Shown here one piece after another: positions 1 to 11,300 of a stretch of DNA of 64,000 nucleotides (position 1 is the stretch's first letter; each line of letters begins with the position of its first letter). The DNA lies in contig NW_027478161.1 in the NCBI RefSeq assembly GCF_051020975.1, forward strand, positions 6,262,001 through 6,326,000, given 5' to 3'. A program made the translations under genes and the position numbers. The DNA comes from Osmia lignaria lignaria. Lineage: Eukaryota > Arthropoda > Insecta > Hymenoptera > Megachilidae. Below the pieces are notes generated by a model. That model saw only the letters and a list, made by a program, of their open reading frames with translations. It had not been told where the DNA came from and made no database searches.

Positions 1-239
1 GTGGCATTTGCAGCTCGCAATAGTGCAGAGTTATCTCAAAGAAAGGGGCCACGGTGTTTCTGTATCTCTATTATGTTGGTGCGGGTTCGGAACTTTTTAA
101 TATCTTGATATATCTCGAGAACTACGCATCTGATCAAAAAATATCATAGAACATAAAAAGTGGGAAACATAATTCTCTATAAAAAAGGTCTCTAAACATT
201 TTGCCATAGCTCGCTTCGTTTCCGAGATATTTGCAGATA

Positions 240-372
240 TATCTCAAGGGAAGGGGCCTGACGGACATACTTCGAGATATTTCTTCTTCTTGTTGTTCTT
301 CTTCTGCACAGCTAAACTGGAAGTGGCATTTCCAGCTCGCAATCGTGCAGAGTTATCTCAAAGAAAGGGGCC
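240..372 (+). repeat. Internal 19-bp direct repeat, 114-bp spacing
   Basis: Within the monomer, TATCTCAAGGGAAGGGGCC (240-258) recurs as TATCTCAAAGAAAGGGGCC (354-372), 17 of 19 bases matching, 114 bp apart. This recurs in nearly every monomer at the same offset. It suggests that the present unit contains an older, shorter repeat. The similarity fades outside the box, so the two halves of the monomer are not recognisable as a simple dimer. Confidence 0.75.
258..311 (+). other. Splice-acceptor-like tract in each monomer
   Basis: Each monomer has CTGAC (258-262 here), then about 25 bases that are nearly all T or C with a few G (281-305), then GCACAG (306-311). A branch-point-like CTGAC, a pyrimidine tract and YAG at about 50 nt is the general layout of a eukaryotic 3' splice site. 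No matching exon structure is present and no transcript is known to me, so this is a sequence resemblance only. The tract is also a simple TTC/TTG triplet run and could have arisen by slippage; one monomer (5705) lost 15 bp of it. Confidence 0.3.
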
Positions 373-3300
373 ACGGTGTTTCTGTATCTTTATTATGTTG
401 GTGCGGCTTCGGAACTTTTAAATATCTTGATATATCTCGAGAACTACGCATCTGATCAAAAAATATCATAGAACATAAAAAGTAGGAAACTTAATTCTCT
501 ACAAAAAAGGTCTCTTAACATTTTGCCATAGCTCGCTTCGTTTCCGAGATATTTGCAGATTTATCTCAAGGGAAGGGGCCTGACGGACATATTTCGAGAT
601 ATTTCTTCTTCTTGTTGTTCTTCTTCTGCACAGCTAAGCTGGAAGTGGCATTTGCGGCTCGCACTAGTGCAGAGTTATCTCAAAGAAAGGGGCCACGGTG
701 TTTCTGTATCTCTATTATGTTGGTGCGGCTTCGGAACTTTTAAATATCTCGATATATCTCGAAAACTACGCTTCTGATCAAAAAATATCATAGAAAATAA
801 ATTGTAGGAAACATAATTTTCTATAAAAAAGGTCTCTTAACATTTTGCCATAGCTCGCTTCGTTTCCGAGATATTTGCAGATTCAGCTCAAAGGAACTGG
901 CCTGACGGACATATTTCGAGATATTTCTTCTTCTTGTTGTTCTTCCTCTGCACAGCTAAGCTGGAAGTGGCATTTGCAGCTCGCAATAGTGCAGAGTTAT
1001 CTCAAAGAAAGGGGCCACGGTGTTTCTGTATCTCTATTATGTTGGTGCGGGTTCGGAACTTTTTAATATCTTGATATATCTCGAGAACTACGCATCTGAT
1101 CAAAAAATATCATAGAACATAAAAAGTGGGAAACATAATTCTCTATAAAAAAGGTCTCTAAACATTTTGCCATAGCTCGCTTCGTTTCCGAGATATTTGC
1201 AGATATATCTCAAGGGAAGGGGCCTGACGGACATACTTCGAGATATTTCTTCTTCTTGTTGTTCTTCTTCTGCACAGCTAAACTGGAAGTGGCATTTCCA
1301 GCTCGCAATCGTGCAGAGTTATCTCAAAGAAAGGGGCCACGGTGTTTCTGTATCTCTATTATGTTGGTGCGGCTTCGGAACTTTTAAATATCTCGATATA
1401 TCTCGAAAACTACGCTTCTGATCAAAAAATATCATAGAACATAAAAAGTAGGAAACTTAATTCTCTACAAAAAAGGTCTCTTAACATTTTGCCATAGCTC
1501 GCTTCGTTTCCGAGATATTTGCAGATTTATCTCAAGGGAAGGGGCCTGACGGACATATTTCGAGATATTTCTTCTTCTTGTTGTTCTTCTTCTGCACAGC
1601 TAAGCTGGAAGTGGCATTTGCGGCTCGCACTAGTGCAGAGTTATCTCAAAGAAAGGGGCCACGGTGTTTCTGTATCCCTATTATGTTTGTGCGGCTTCGG
1701 AACTTTTAAATATCTCGATATATCTCGAAAACTACGCTTCTGATCAAAAAATATCATAGAACATAAATTGTAGGAAACATAATTCTCTATAAAAAAGGTC
1801 TCTAAACATTTTGCCATAGCTCGCTTCGTTTCCGAGATATTTGCAGATATATCTCAAGGGAAGGGGCCTGACGGACATATTTCGAGATATTTCTTCTTCT
1901 TGTTGTTCTTCTTCTGCACAGCTAAGCTGGAAGTGGCATTTCCGGCTCGCACTAGTGCAGAGTTATCTCAAAGAAAGGGGCCACGGTGTTTCTGTATCTC
2001 TATTATGTTGGTGCGGCTTCGGAACTTTTAAATATCTTGATATATCTCGAGAACTACGCATCTGATCAAAAAATATCATAGAACATAAAAAGTAGGAAAC
2101 TTAATTCTCTACAAAAAAGGTCTCTTAACATTTTGCCATAGCTCGCTTCGTTTCCGAGATATTTGCAGATATATCTCAAGGGAAGGGGCCTGACGGACAT
2201 ATTTCGAGATATTTCTTCTTCTTGTTGTTCTTCTTCTGCACAGCTAAGCTGGAAGTGGCATTTGCGGCTCGCACTAGTGCAGAGTTATCTCAAAGAAAGG
2301 GGCCACGGTGTTTCTGTATCCCTATTATGTTTGTGCGGCTTCGGAACTTTTAAATATCTCGATATATCTCGAAAACTACGCTTCTGATCAAAAAATATCA
2401 TAGAACATAAATTGTAGGAAACATAATTCTCTACAAAAAAGGTCTCTTAACATTTTGCCATAGCTCGCTTCGTTTCCGAGATATTTGCAGATATATCTCA
2501 AGGGAAGGGGCCTGACGGACATATTTCGAGATATTTCTTCTTCTTGTTGTTCTTCTTCTGCACAGCTAAGCTGGAAGTGGCATTTGCGGCTCGCACTAGT
2601 GCAGAGTTATCTCAAAGAAAGGAGCCACGGTGTTTCTGTATCTCTATTATGTTGGTGCGGCTTCGGAACTTTTAAATATCTTGATATATCTCGAGAACTA
2701 CGCATCTGATCAAAAAATATCATAGAACATAAAAAGTAGGAAACTTAATTCTCTACAAAAAAGGTCTTTTAACATTTTGCCATAGCTCGCTTCGTTTCCG
2801 AGATATTTGCAGATGTATCTCAAGGGAAGGGGCCTGACGGACATATTTCGAGATATTTCTTCTTCTTGTTGTTCTTCTTCTGTACAGCTAAGCTGAAAGT
2901 GGCATTTGCAGCTCGCAATAGTGCAGAGTTATCTCAAAGAAAGGGGCCACGGTGTTTCTGTATCTCTATTATGTTGGTGCGGCTTCGGAACTTTTAAATA
3001 TCTTGATATATCTCGAGAACTACGCATCTGATCAAAAAATATCATAGAACATAAATTGTAGGAAACATAATTCTCTACAAAAAACGTCTCTTAACATTTT
3101 GCCATAGCTCGCTTCGTTTCCGAGATATTTGCAGATTCAGCTCAAAGGAACTGGCCTGACGGACATATTTCGAGATATTTCTTCTTCTTGTTGTTCTTCC
3201 ACTGCACAGCTAAGCTGGAAGTGGCATTTGCGGCTCGCACTAGTGCAGAGTTATCTCAACGAAAGGGGCCACGGTGTTTCTGTATCTCTATTATGTTGGT

Positions 3301-5704
3301 GCGGTTTCGGAACTTTTAAATATCTTGATATATCTCGAAAACTACGCTTCTGATCAAAAAATATCTTAGAACATAAATTGTAGGAAACATAATTCTCTAC
3401 AAAAAAGGTCTCTTAACATTTTGCCATAGCTCGCTTCGTTTCCGAGATATTTGCAGATTTATCTCAAGGGAAGGGGCTTGACGGACATATTTCGAGATAT
3501 TTCTTCTTCTTGTTGTTCTTCTTCTGCACAGCTAAGCTGAAAGTGGCATTTGCAGCTCGCAATAGTGCAGAGTTATCTCAAAGAAAGGGGCCACGGTGTT
3601 TCTGTATCTCTATTATGTTGGTGCGGCTTCGGAACTTTTAAATATCTTGATATATCTCGAGAACTACGCATCTGATCAAAAAATATCATAGAACATAAAA
3701 AGTAGGAAACTCAATTCTCTACAAAAAAGGTCTCTTAACATTTTGCAATAGCTCGCTTCGTTTCCGAGATATTTGCAGATTTATCTCAAGGGAAGGTGCC
3801 TGACGGACATATTTCGAGATATTTCTTCTTCTTGTTGTTCTTGTTCTGCACAGCTAAGCTGGAAGTGGCATTTGCGGCTCGCAATAGTGCAGAGTTATCT
3901 CAACGAAAGGGGCCACGGTGTTTCTGTATCTCTATTATGTTGGTGCGGCTTCGGAACTTTTAAATATCTGGATATATCTCGAAAACTATGCTTCTGATCA
4001 AAAAATATCATAGAACATGAATTGTAGGAAACATAATTCTCTACAAAAAAGGTCTCTTAACATTTTGCCATAGCTCGCTTCGTTTCCGAGATATTTGCAG
4101 ATTTATCTCAAGGTAAGGGGCCTGACGGACATATTTCGAGATATTTCTTCTTCTTGTTGTTCTTCTTCTGCACAGCTAAGCTGGAAGTGGCATTTGCAGC
4201 TCGCAGTAGTGCAGAGATATCTCAAAGAAAGGGGCCACGGTGTTTCTGTATCTCTATTATGTTGGTGCGGCTTCTTAACTTTTAAATATCTTGATATATC
4301 TCGAGAACTACGCATCTGATCAAAAAATTTCATAGAACATAAAAAGTAGGAAACTCAATTCTCTACAAAAAAGGTCTCTTAACATTTTGCAATAGCTCGC
4401 TTCGTTTCCGAGATATTTGCAGATTTATCTCAAGGGAAGGGGCCTGACGGACATATTTCGAGATATTTCTTCTTCTTGTTGTTCTTCCTCTGCACAGCTA
4501 AGCTGGAAGTGGCATTTGCAGCTCGCAATATTGCAGAGTTATCTCAAAGAAAGGGGCCACGGTGTTTCTGTATCTCTATTATGTTGGTGCGGCTTCGGAA
4601 CTTTTAAATATCTTGATATATCTCGAGAACTAGGCATCTGATCAAAAAATATCATAGAACATAAAAAGTAGGAAACTTAATTCTCTACAAAAAAGGTCTC
4701 TTATCATTTTGCCATAGCTCTCTTCGTTTCCGAGATATTTGCAGATTTATCTCAAGGGAAGGGTCCTGATGGACATATTTCGAGATATTTCTTCTTCTTG
4801 TTGTTCTTCTTCTGCACAGCTAAACTGGAAGTGGCATTTCCAGCTCGCAATAGTGCAGAGTTATCTCAAAGAGAGGGGCCACGGTGTTTCTGTATCTCTA
4901 TTATGTTGGTGCGGCTTCGGAACTTTTAAATATCTTGATATATCTCGAGAACTACGCATCTGATCAAAAAATATCATAGAACATAAATTGTAGGAAACAT
5001 AATTCTCTACAAAAAAGGTCTCTTAACATTTTGCCATACCTCGCTCCGTTTCCGAGATATTTGCAGATTTATCTCAAGGGAAGGGTCCTGATGGACATAT
5101 TTCGAGATATTTCTTCTTCTTGTTGTTCTTCTTCTGCACAGCTAAACTGGAAGTGGCATTTCCAGCTCGCAATCGTGCAGAGTTATCTCAAAGAAAGGGG
5201 CCACGGTGTTTCTGTATCTCTATTATGTTGGGGCGGCTTCGGAACTTTTAAATATCTTGATATATCTCGAGAACTACGCCTCTGATCGAAAAATATCATA
5301 GAACATAAAAAGTAGGAAACCTAATTTTCTACAAAAAAGGTCTCTTAACATTTTGCCGTAGCTCGCTTCGTTTCCGAGATATTTGCAGATTTATCTCAAG
5401 GGAAGGGGCCTGACGGACATATTTCGAAATATTTCTTATTCTTGTTGTTCTTCTTCTGCACAGCTAAACTGGAAGTGGCATTTCCAGCTCGCAATCGTGC
5501 AGAGTAATCTCAAAGAAAGGGGCCACGGTGTTTCTGTATCTCTATTATGTTGGTGCGGCTTCGGAACTTTTAAATATCTTGATATATCTCGAGAACTACG
5601 TCTCTGATCGAAAAATATCATAGAACATAAAAAGTAGGAAACTTAATTCTCTACAAGAAAGGTCTCTTAACATTTTGCCATAGCTCGCTTCGTTTCCGAG
5701 ATAT

Positions 5705-6011
5705 TTGCAGATTTATCTCAAGGGAAGGGGCCTGACGGACATATTTCGAGATATTTCTTCTTCTGCACAGCTAAGCTGGAAGTGGCATTTGCAGCTCGCA
5801 ATTGTGCAGAGTTATCTCAAAGAAAGGGGCCACGGTGTTTCTGTATCTCTATTATGTTGGTGCGGCTTCGGAACTTTTAAATATCTTGATATATCTCGAG
5901 AACTACGCATCTGATCAAAAAATATCATAGAACATAAATTGTAGGAAACATAATTCTCTACAAAAAACGTCTCTTAACATTTTGCCATAGCTCGCTTCGT
6001 TTCCGAGATAT
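5705..6011 (+). repeat. 307-bp monomer with a 15-bp deletion
   Basis: The pyrimidine tract here is GATATTTCTTCTTCTGCACAG-like but five triplets shorter than usual, losing TTCTTGTTGTTCTTC or an equivalent. The remainder of the monomer is normal. Deletion within a triplet run points to replication slippage. This is the only indel longer than 1 bp that I found in the array, and it was not amplified elsewhere in the window. Confidence 0.95.
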
Positions 6012-6405
6012 TTGCAGATTCAGCTCAAAGGAACTGGCCTGACGGACATATTTCGAGATATTTCTTCTTCTTGTTGTTCTTCCACTGCACAGCTAAGCTG
6101 GAAGTGGCATTTGCGGCTCGCACTAGTGCAGAGTTATCTCAACGAAAGGGGCCACGGTGTTTCTGTATCTCTATTATGTTGGTGCGGTTTCGGAACTTTT
6201 AAATATCTTGATATATCTCGAGAACTACGCATCTGATCAAAAAATTTCATAGAACATAAAAAGTAGGAAACTCAATTCTCTACAAAAAAGGTCTCTTAAC
6301 ATTTTGCAATAGCTCGCTTCGTTTCCGAGATATTTGCAGATTTATCTCAAGGGAAGGGGCCTGACGGACATATTTCGAGATATTTCTTCTTCTTGTTGTT
6401 CTTCC

Positions 6406-8350
6406 TCTGCACAGCTAAGCTGGAAGTGGCATTTGCAGCTCGCAATATTGCAGAGTTATCTCAAAGAAAGGGGCCACGGTGTTTCTGTATCTCTATTATG
6501 TTGGTGCGGCTTCGGAACTTTTAAATATCTTGATATATCTCGAGAACTAGGCATCTGATCAAAAAATATCATAGAACATAAAAAGTAGGAAACTTAATTC
6601 TCTACAAAAAAGGTCTCTTATCATTTTGCCATAGCTCTCTTCGTTTCCGAGATATTTGCAGATTTATCTCAAGGGAAGGGGCCTGACGGACATATTTTGA
6701 GATATTTCTTCTTCTTGTTGTTCTTCTTCTGCACAGCTAAGCTGGAAGTGGCATTTGCAGCTCGCAATAGTGCAGAGTTATCTCAAAGAAAGGGGCCACG
6801 GTGTTTCTGTATCTCTATTATGTTGGTGCGGCTTCGGAACTTTTAAATATCTTGATATATCTCGAGAACTACGCATCTGATCAAAAAATATCATAGAACA
6901 TAAATTGTAGGAAACATAATTCTCTACAAAAAAGGTCTCTTAACATTTTGCCATACCTCGCTTCGTTTCCGAGATATTTGCAGATTTATCTCAAGGGAAG
7001 GGTCCTGATGGACATATTTCGAGATATTTCTTCTTCTTGTTGTTCTTCTTCTGCACAGCTAAACTGGAAGTGGCATTTCCAGCTCGCAATCGTGCAGAGT
7101 TATCTCAAAGAAAGGGGCCACGGTGTTTCTGTATCTCTATTATGTTGGGGCGGCTTCGGAACTTTTAAATATCTTGATATATCTCGAGAACTACGCCTCT
7201 GATCGAAAAATATCATAGAACATAAAAAGTAGGAAACCTAATTTTCTACAAAAAAGGTCTCTTAACATTTTGCCGTAGCTCGCTTCGTTTCCGAGATATT
7301 TGCAGATTTATCTCAAGGGAAGGGGCCTGACGGACATATTTCGAAATATTTCTTATTCTTGTTGTTCTTCTTCTGCACAGCTAAGCTGGAAGTGGCATTT
7401 GCAGCTCGCAATATTGCAGAGTTATCTCAAAGAAAGGGGCCACGGTGTTTCTGTATCTCTATTATGTTGGTGCGGCTTCGGAACTTTTAAATATCTTGAT
7501 ATATCTCGAGAACTAGGCATCTGATCAAAAAATATCATAGAACATAAAAAGTAGGAAACTTAATTCTCTACAAAAAAGGTCTCTTATCATTTTGCCATAG
7601 CTCTCTTCGTTTCCGAGATATTTGCAGATTTATCTCAAGGGAAGGGGCCTGACGGACATATTTTGAGATATTTCTTCTTCTTGTTGTTCTTCTTCTGCAC
7701 AGCTAAGCTGGAAGTGGCATTTGCAGCTCGCAATAGTGCAGAGTTATCTCAAAGAAAGGGGCCACGGTGTTTCTGTATCTCTATTATGTTGGTGCGGCTT
7801 CGGAACTTTTAAATATCTTGATATATCTCGAGAACTACGCATCTGATCAAAAAATATCATAGAACATAAATTGTAGGAAACATAATTCTCTACAAAAAAG
7901 GTCTCTTAACATTTTGCCATACCTCGCTTCGTTTCCGAGATATTTGCAGATTTATCTCAAGGGAAGGGTCCTGATGGACATATTTCGAGATATTTCTTCT
8001 TCTTGTTGTTCTTCTTCTGCACAGCTAAACTGGAAGTGGCATTTCCAGCTCGCAATCGTGCAGAGTTATCTCAAAGAAAGGGGCCACGGTGTTTCTGTAT
8101 CTCTATTATGTTGGGGCGGCTTCGGAACTTTTAAATATCTTGATATATCTCGAGAACTACGCCTCTGATCGAAAAATATCATAGAACATAAAAAGTAGGA
8201 AACCTAATTTTCTACAAAAAAGGTCTCTTAACATTTTGCCGTAGCTCGCTTCGTTTCCGAGATATTTGCAGATTTATCTCAAGGGAAGGGGCCTGACGGA
8301 CATATTTCGAAATATTTCTTATTCTTGTTGTTCTTCTTCTGCACAGCTAA
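6406..8350 (+). repeat. Tandem 3-mer duplication, period 966 bp
   Basis: 6406-7384 matches 7372-8350 at a shift of exactly 966 bp (three monomers). Left edge: C at 6405 against T at 7371 in the pyrimidine tract. Right edge: G at 7385 against A at 8351 (TAAGCTGG versus TAAACTGG). Shared private variants include ATTTTGAGATATT in the second monomer, GCCATACCTCGC before the third (which removes the upstream TAG and lengthens the open stretch to 84 codons), and GGGTCCTGATGGAC. The right-hand copy was then caught in the 28-mer duplication. Confidence 0.88.
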
Positions 8351-11300
8351 ACTGGAAGTGGCATTTCCAGCTCGCAATCGTGCAGAGTAATCTCAAAGAA
8401 AGGGGCCACGGTGTTTCTGTATCTCTATTATGTTGGTGCGGCTTCGGAACTTTTAAATATCTTGATATATCTCGAGAACTACGCCTCTGATCGAAAAATA
8501 TCATAGAATATAAAAAGTAGGAAACTTAATTCTCTACAAGAAAGGTCTCTTAACATTTTGCCATAGCTCGCTTCGTTTCCGAGATATTTGCAGATTTATC
8601 TCAAGGGAAGGGGCCGACGGACATATTTCGAGATATTTCTTCTTCTTGTTGTTCTTCTTCTGCACAGCTAAGCTGGAAGTGGCATTTGCAGCTCGCAATT
8701 GTGCAGAGTTATCTCAAAGAAAGGGGCCACGGTGTTTCTGTATCTCTATTATGTTGGTGCGGCTTCGGAACTTTTAAATATCTTGATATATCTCGAGAAC
8801 TACGCATCTGATCAAAAAATATCATAGAACATGAAAAGTAGGAAACTTAATTCTCTACAAAAAAGGTCTCTTAACATTTTGCCATAGCTCGCTTCGTTTC
8901 CGAGATATTTGCAGATTTATCTCAAGGGAAGGGGCCTGACGGACATATTTCGAGATATTTCTTCTTCTTGTTGTTCTTCTTCTGCACAGCTAAGCTGGAA
9001 GTGCCATTTGCAGCGCGCAATAGTGCAGAGTTATCTCAAAGAAAGGGGCCACGGTGTTTCTGTATCTCTATTATGTTGGTGCGGCTTCGGAACTTTTAAA
9101 TATCTTGATATATCTCGAGAACTACGCATCTGTTCAAAAAATATCATAGAACATAAAAAGTAGGAATCCTAATTTTCTACAAAAAAGGTCCCTTAACATT
9201 TTGCCGTAGCTCGCTTCGTTTCCGAGATATTTGCAGATTTATCTCAAGGGAAGGGGCCTGACGGACATATTTCCAGATATTTCTTCTTCTTGTTGTTCTT
9301 CTTCTGCACAGCTAAGCTGGAAGTGGCATTTGCAGCTCGCAATAGTGCGGAGTTATCTCAAAGAAAGGGGCCACGGTGTTTCTGTATCTCTATTATGTTG
9401 GTGCGGCTTCGGAACTTTTAAATATCTTGATATATCTCGAGAACTACGCATCTGATCAAAAAATATCATTGAACATAAAAAGTAGGAAACTTAATTCTCT
9501 ACAAAAAAGGTCTCTTAACGTTTTGCGATAGCTCGCTTCGTTTCCGAGATATTTGCAGATTTATCTCAAGGGAAGGGTCCTGACGGACATATTTCGAGAT
9601 ATTTCTTCTTCTTGTTGTTCTTCTCCTGCACAGCTAAACTGGAAGTGGCATTTCCAGCTCGCAATAGTGCAGAGTTATCCCAAAGAAAGGGGCCACGATG
9701 TTTCTGTATCTCTATTATGTTGGTGCGGCTTCGGAACTTTTAAATATCTCGATATATCTCGAAAACTACGCTTCTGATCAAAAAATATCATAGAACATAA
9801 ATTGTAGGAAACATAATTCTCTACAAAAAAGGTCTCTTAAGATTTTGCCATAGCTCGCTTCGTTTCCGAGATATTTGCAGATTTATCTCAAGGGAAGGGG
9901 CCTGACGGACATATTTCGAGATATTTCTTCTTCTTGTTGTTCTTCTTCAGCACAGCTAAGCTGGAAGTGGGATTTGCAGCTCGCAATAGTGCAGAGTTAT
10001 CTCAAAGAAAGGGGCCACGGTGTTTCTGTATCTCTATTATGTTGGTGCGGCTTCGGAACTTTTAAATATCTTGATATATCTCGAGAACTACGCATCTGAT
10101 CAAAAAATATCGTAGAACATAAAAAGTAGGAAACTTAATTCTCTACAAATAAGGTCTCTTAACATTTTGCCATAGCTCGCTTGGTTTCCGAGATATTTGC
10201 AGATTTATCTCAAGGGAAGGGGCCTGAGGGACATATTTCGAGATATTTCTTCTTCTTGTTGTTCTTCTTCTGCACAGCTAAACTGGAAGTGGCATTTCCA
10301 GCTCGCAATCGTGCAGAGTTATCTCAAAGAAAGGGGCCACGGTGTTTCTGTATCTCTATTATGTTGGGGCGGCTTCGGAACTTTTAAATATCTTGATATA
10401 TCTCGAGAACTACGCCTCTGATCGAAAAATATCATAGAACATAAAAAGTAGGAAACCTAATTTTCTACAAAAAAGGTCTCTTAACATTTTGCCGTAGCTC
10501 GCTTCGTTTCCGAGATATTTGCAGATTTATCTCAAGGGAAGGGGCCTGACGGACATATTTCGAAATATTTCTTATTCTTGTTGTTCTTCTTCTGCACAGC
10601 TAAACTGGAAGTGGCATTTCCAGCTCGCAATCGTGCAGAGTAATCTCAAAGAAAGGGGCCACGGTGTTTCTGTATCTCTATTATGTTGGTGCGGCTTCGG
10701 AACTTTTAAATATCTTGATATATCTCGAGAACTACGCCTCTGATCGAAAAATATCATAGAACATAAAAAGTAGGAAACTTAATTCTCTACAAGAAAGGTC
10801 TCTTAACATTTTGCCATAGCTCGCTTCGTTTCCGAGATATTTGCAGATTTATCTCAAGGGAAGGGGCCGACGGACATATTTCGAGATATTTCTTCTTCTT
10901 GTTGTTCTTCTTCTGCACAGCTAAGCTGGAAGTGGCATTTGCAGCTCGCAATTGTGCAGAGTTATCTCAAAGAAAGGGGCCACGGTGTTTCTGTATCTCT
11001 ATTATGTTGGTGCGGCTTCGGAACTTTTAAATATCTTGATATATCTCGAGAACTACGCATCTGATCAAAAAATATCATAGAACATGAAAAGTAGGAAACT
11101 TAATTCTCTACAAAAAAGGTCTCTTAACATTTTGCCATAGCTCGCTTCGTTTCCGAGATATTTGCAGATTTATCTCAAGGGAAGGGGCCTGACGGACATA
11201 TTTCGAGATATTTCTTCTTCTTGTTGTTCTTCTTCTGCACAGCTAAGCTGGAAGTGCCATTTGCAGCGCGCAATAGTGCAGAGTTATCTCAAAGAAAGGG

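Larger units (their letters stand above)
219..440 (+). repeat. CGAGATAT motif: direct pair and inverted partner
   Basis: TTTCCGAGATATTT (219-232) and TTCGAGATATTT (271-282) are direct copies spaced 50 bp apart; the reverse complement ATATCTCGA stands at 432-440 near the other end of the monomer. In many monomers (for example 875's predecessor at 747-762 and most B-type tails) the right-hand site is doubled as ATATCTCGAT followed by ATATCTCGAA. The left and right sites can pair over 9 to 10 bp across about 150 bp. Being the most regularly repeated word in both orientations, it is a candidate protein-binding or cruciform-forming element, which is inference. Confidence 0.6.
231..455 (+). other. 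74-codon open stretch in the monomer, judged non-coding
   Basis: From TTG at 231 to the TGA inside CTGATC at 453 the monomer is open for 74 codons, and the same stretch is open in most copies. It begins with TTG rather than ATG, has no Shine-Dalgarno or other start context, and upstream runs only seven codons to the TAG of CCATAGC. A Ser/Cys run in its middle is simply the pyrimidine tract translated. Because 322 is not a multiple of three, the frame rotates from one monomer to the next, so no long protein can form. Several monomers break it with 1-bp indels that were nevertheless amplified. A small spliced or translated product cannot be excluded, but nothing supports one. Confidence 0.8.
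231..552 (+). repeat. Reference 322-bp monomer with internal landmarks
   Basis: This first complete monomer serves as the map for all others. In order it holds: TTGCAG start and TATCTCAAGGGAAGGGGCC (240-258); TTCGAGATAT (271-280); a T/C-rich tract (281-306) ending in GCACAG (306-311); a 100-bp core with GGAAGTGGCATT and a second copy of the TATCTCAA box (354-372); CTTCGGAACTTTTAAAT; ATATCTCGA (432-440); CTGATCAAAAAATATC (450-465); an AT-rich linker with a second A6 run near 504; and GCCATAGCTCGCTTCGTTTCC closing into the next unit. The two A6 runs lie about 57 bp apart in the AT-rich quarter. Monomer length is close to 2 x 161 bp, which suits two nucleosomes, but phasing is inference. Confidence 0.95.
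1..6405 (+). repeat. Left outer domain: mixed monomers, short-range duplications
   Basis: About 20 monomers of the outer family. Three carry the GATTCAGCTCAAAGG variant (875, 3129, 6012), and several carry GCGGCTCGCACTAGTGC (553, 1519, 1841, 2163, 2485, 3129, 6012). Short duplications are visible: 1-389 equals 967-1355 (period 966, three monomers) and 1528-1789 equals 2172-2433 (period 644, two monomers). Around 5.8-6.7 kb the monomers are mosaics: 5803-6220 follows about 2920-3337, and then 6194-6679 follows about 4277-4762, the switch falling inside monomer 6012. Monomers at 2807 and 3451 have the open stretch broken (CTGAAAGTGG). Confidence 0.85.

Noticed and set aside
211..230. CENP-B-box-like element at CTTCGTTTCCGAG
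   Set aside because: It shares TTCGTT with the known box but lacks the A and CGGG core positions, so the match is partial and probably chance.
470..520. Poly-A and T-rich stretches as terminators or polyadenylation signals
   Set aside because: AACATAAAAAG is not AATAAA, and runs of six As occur in every monomer; nothing distinguishes a functional end.
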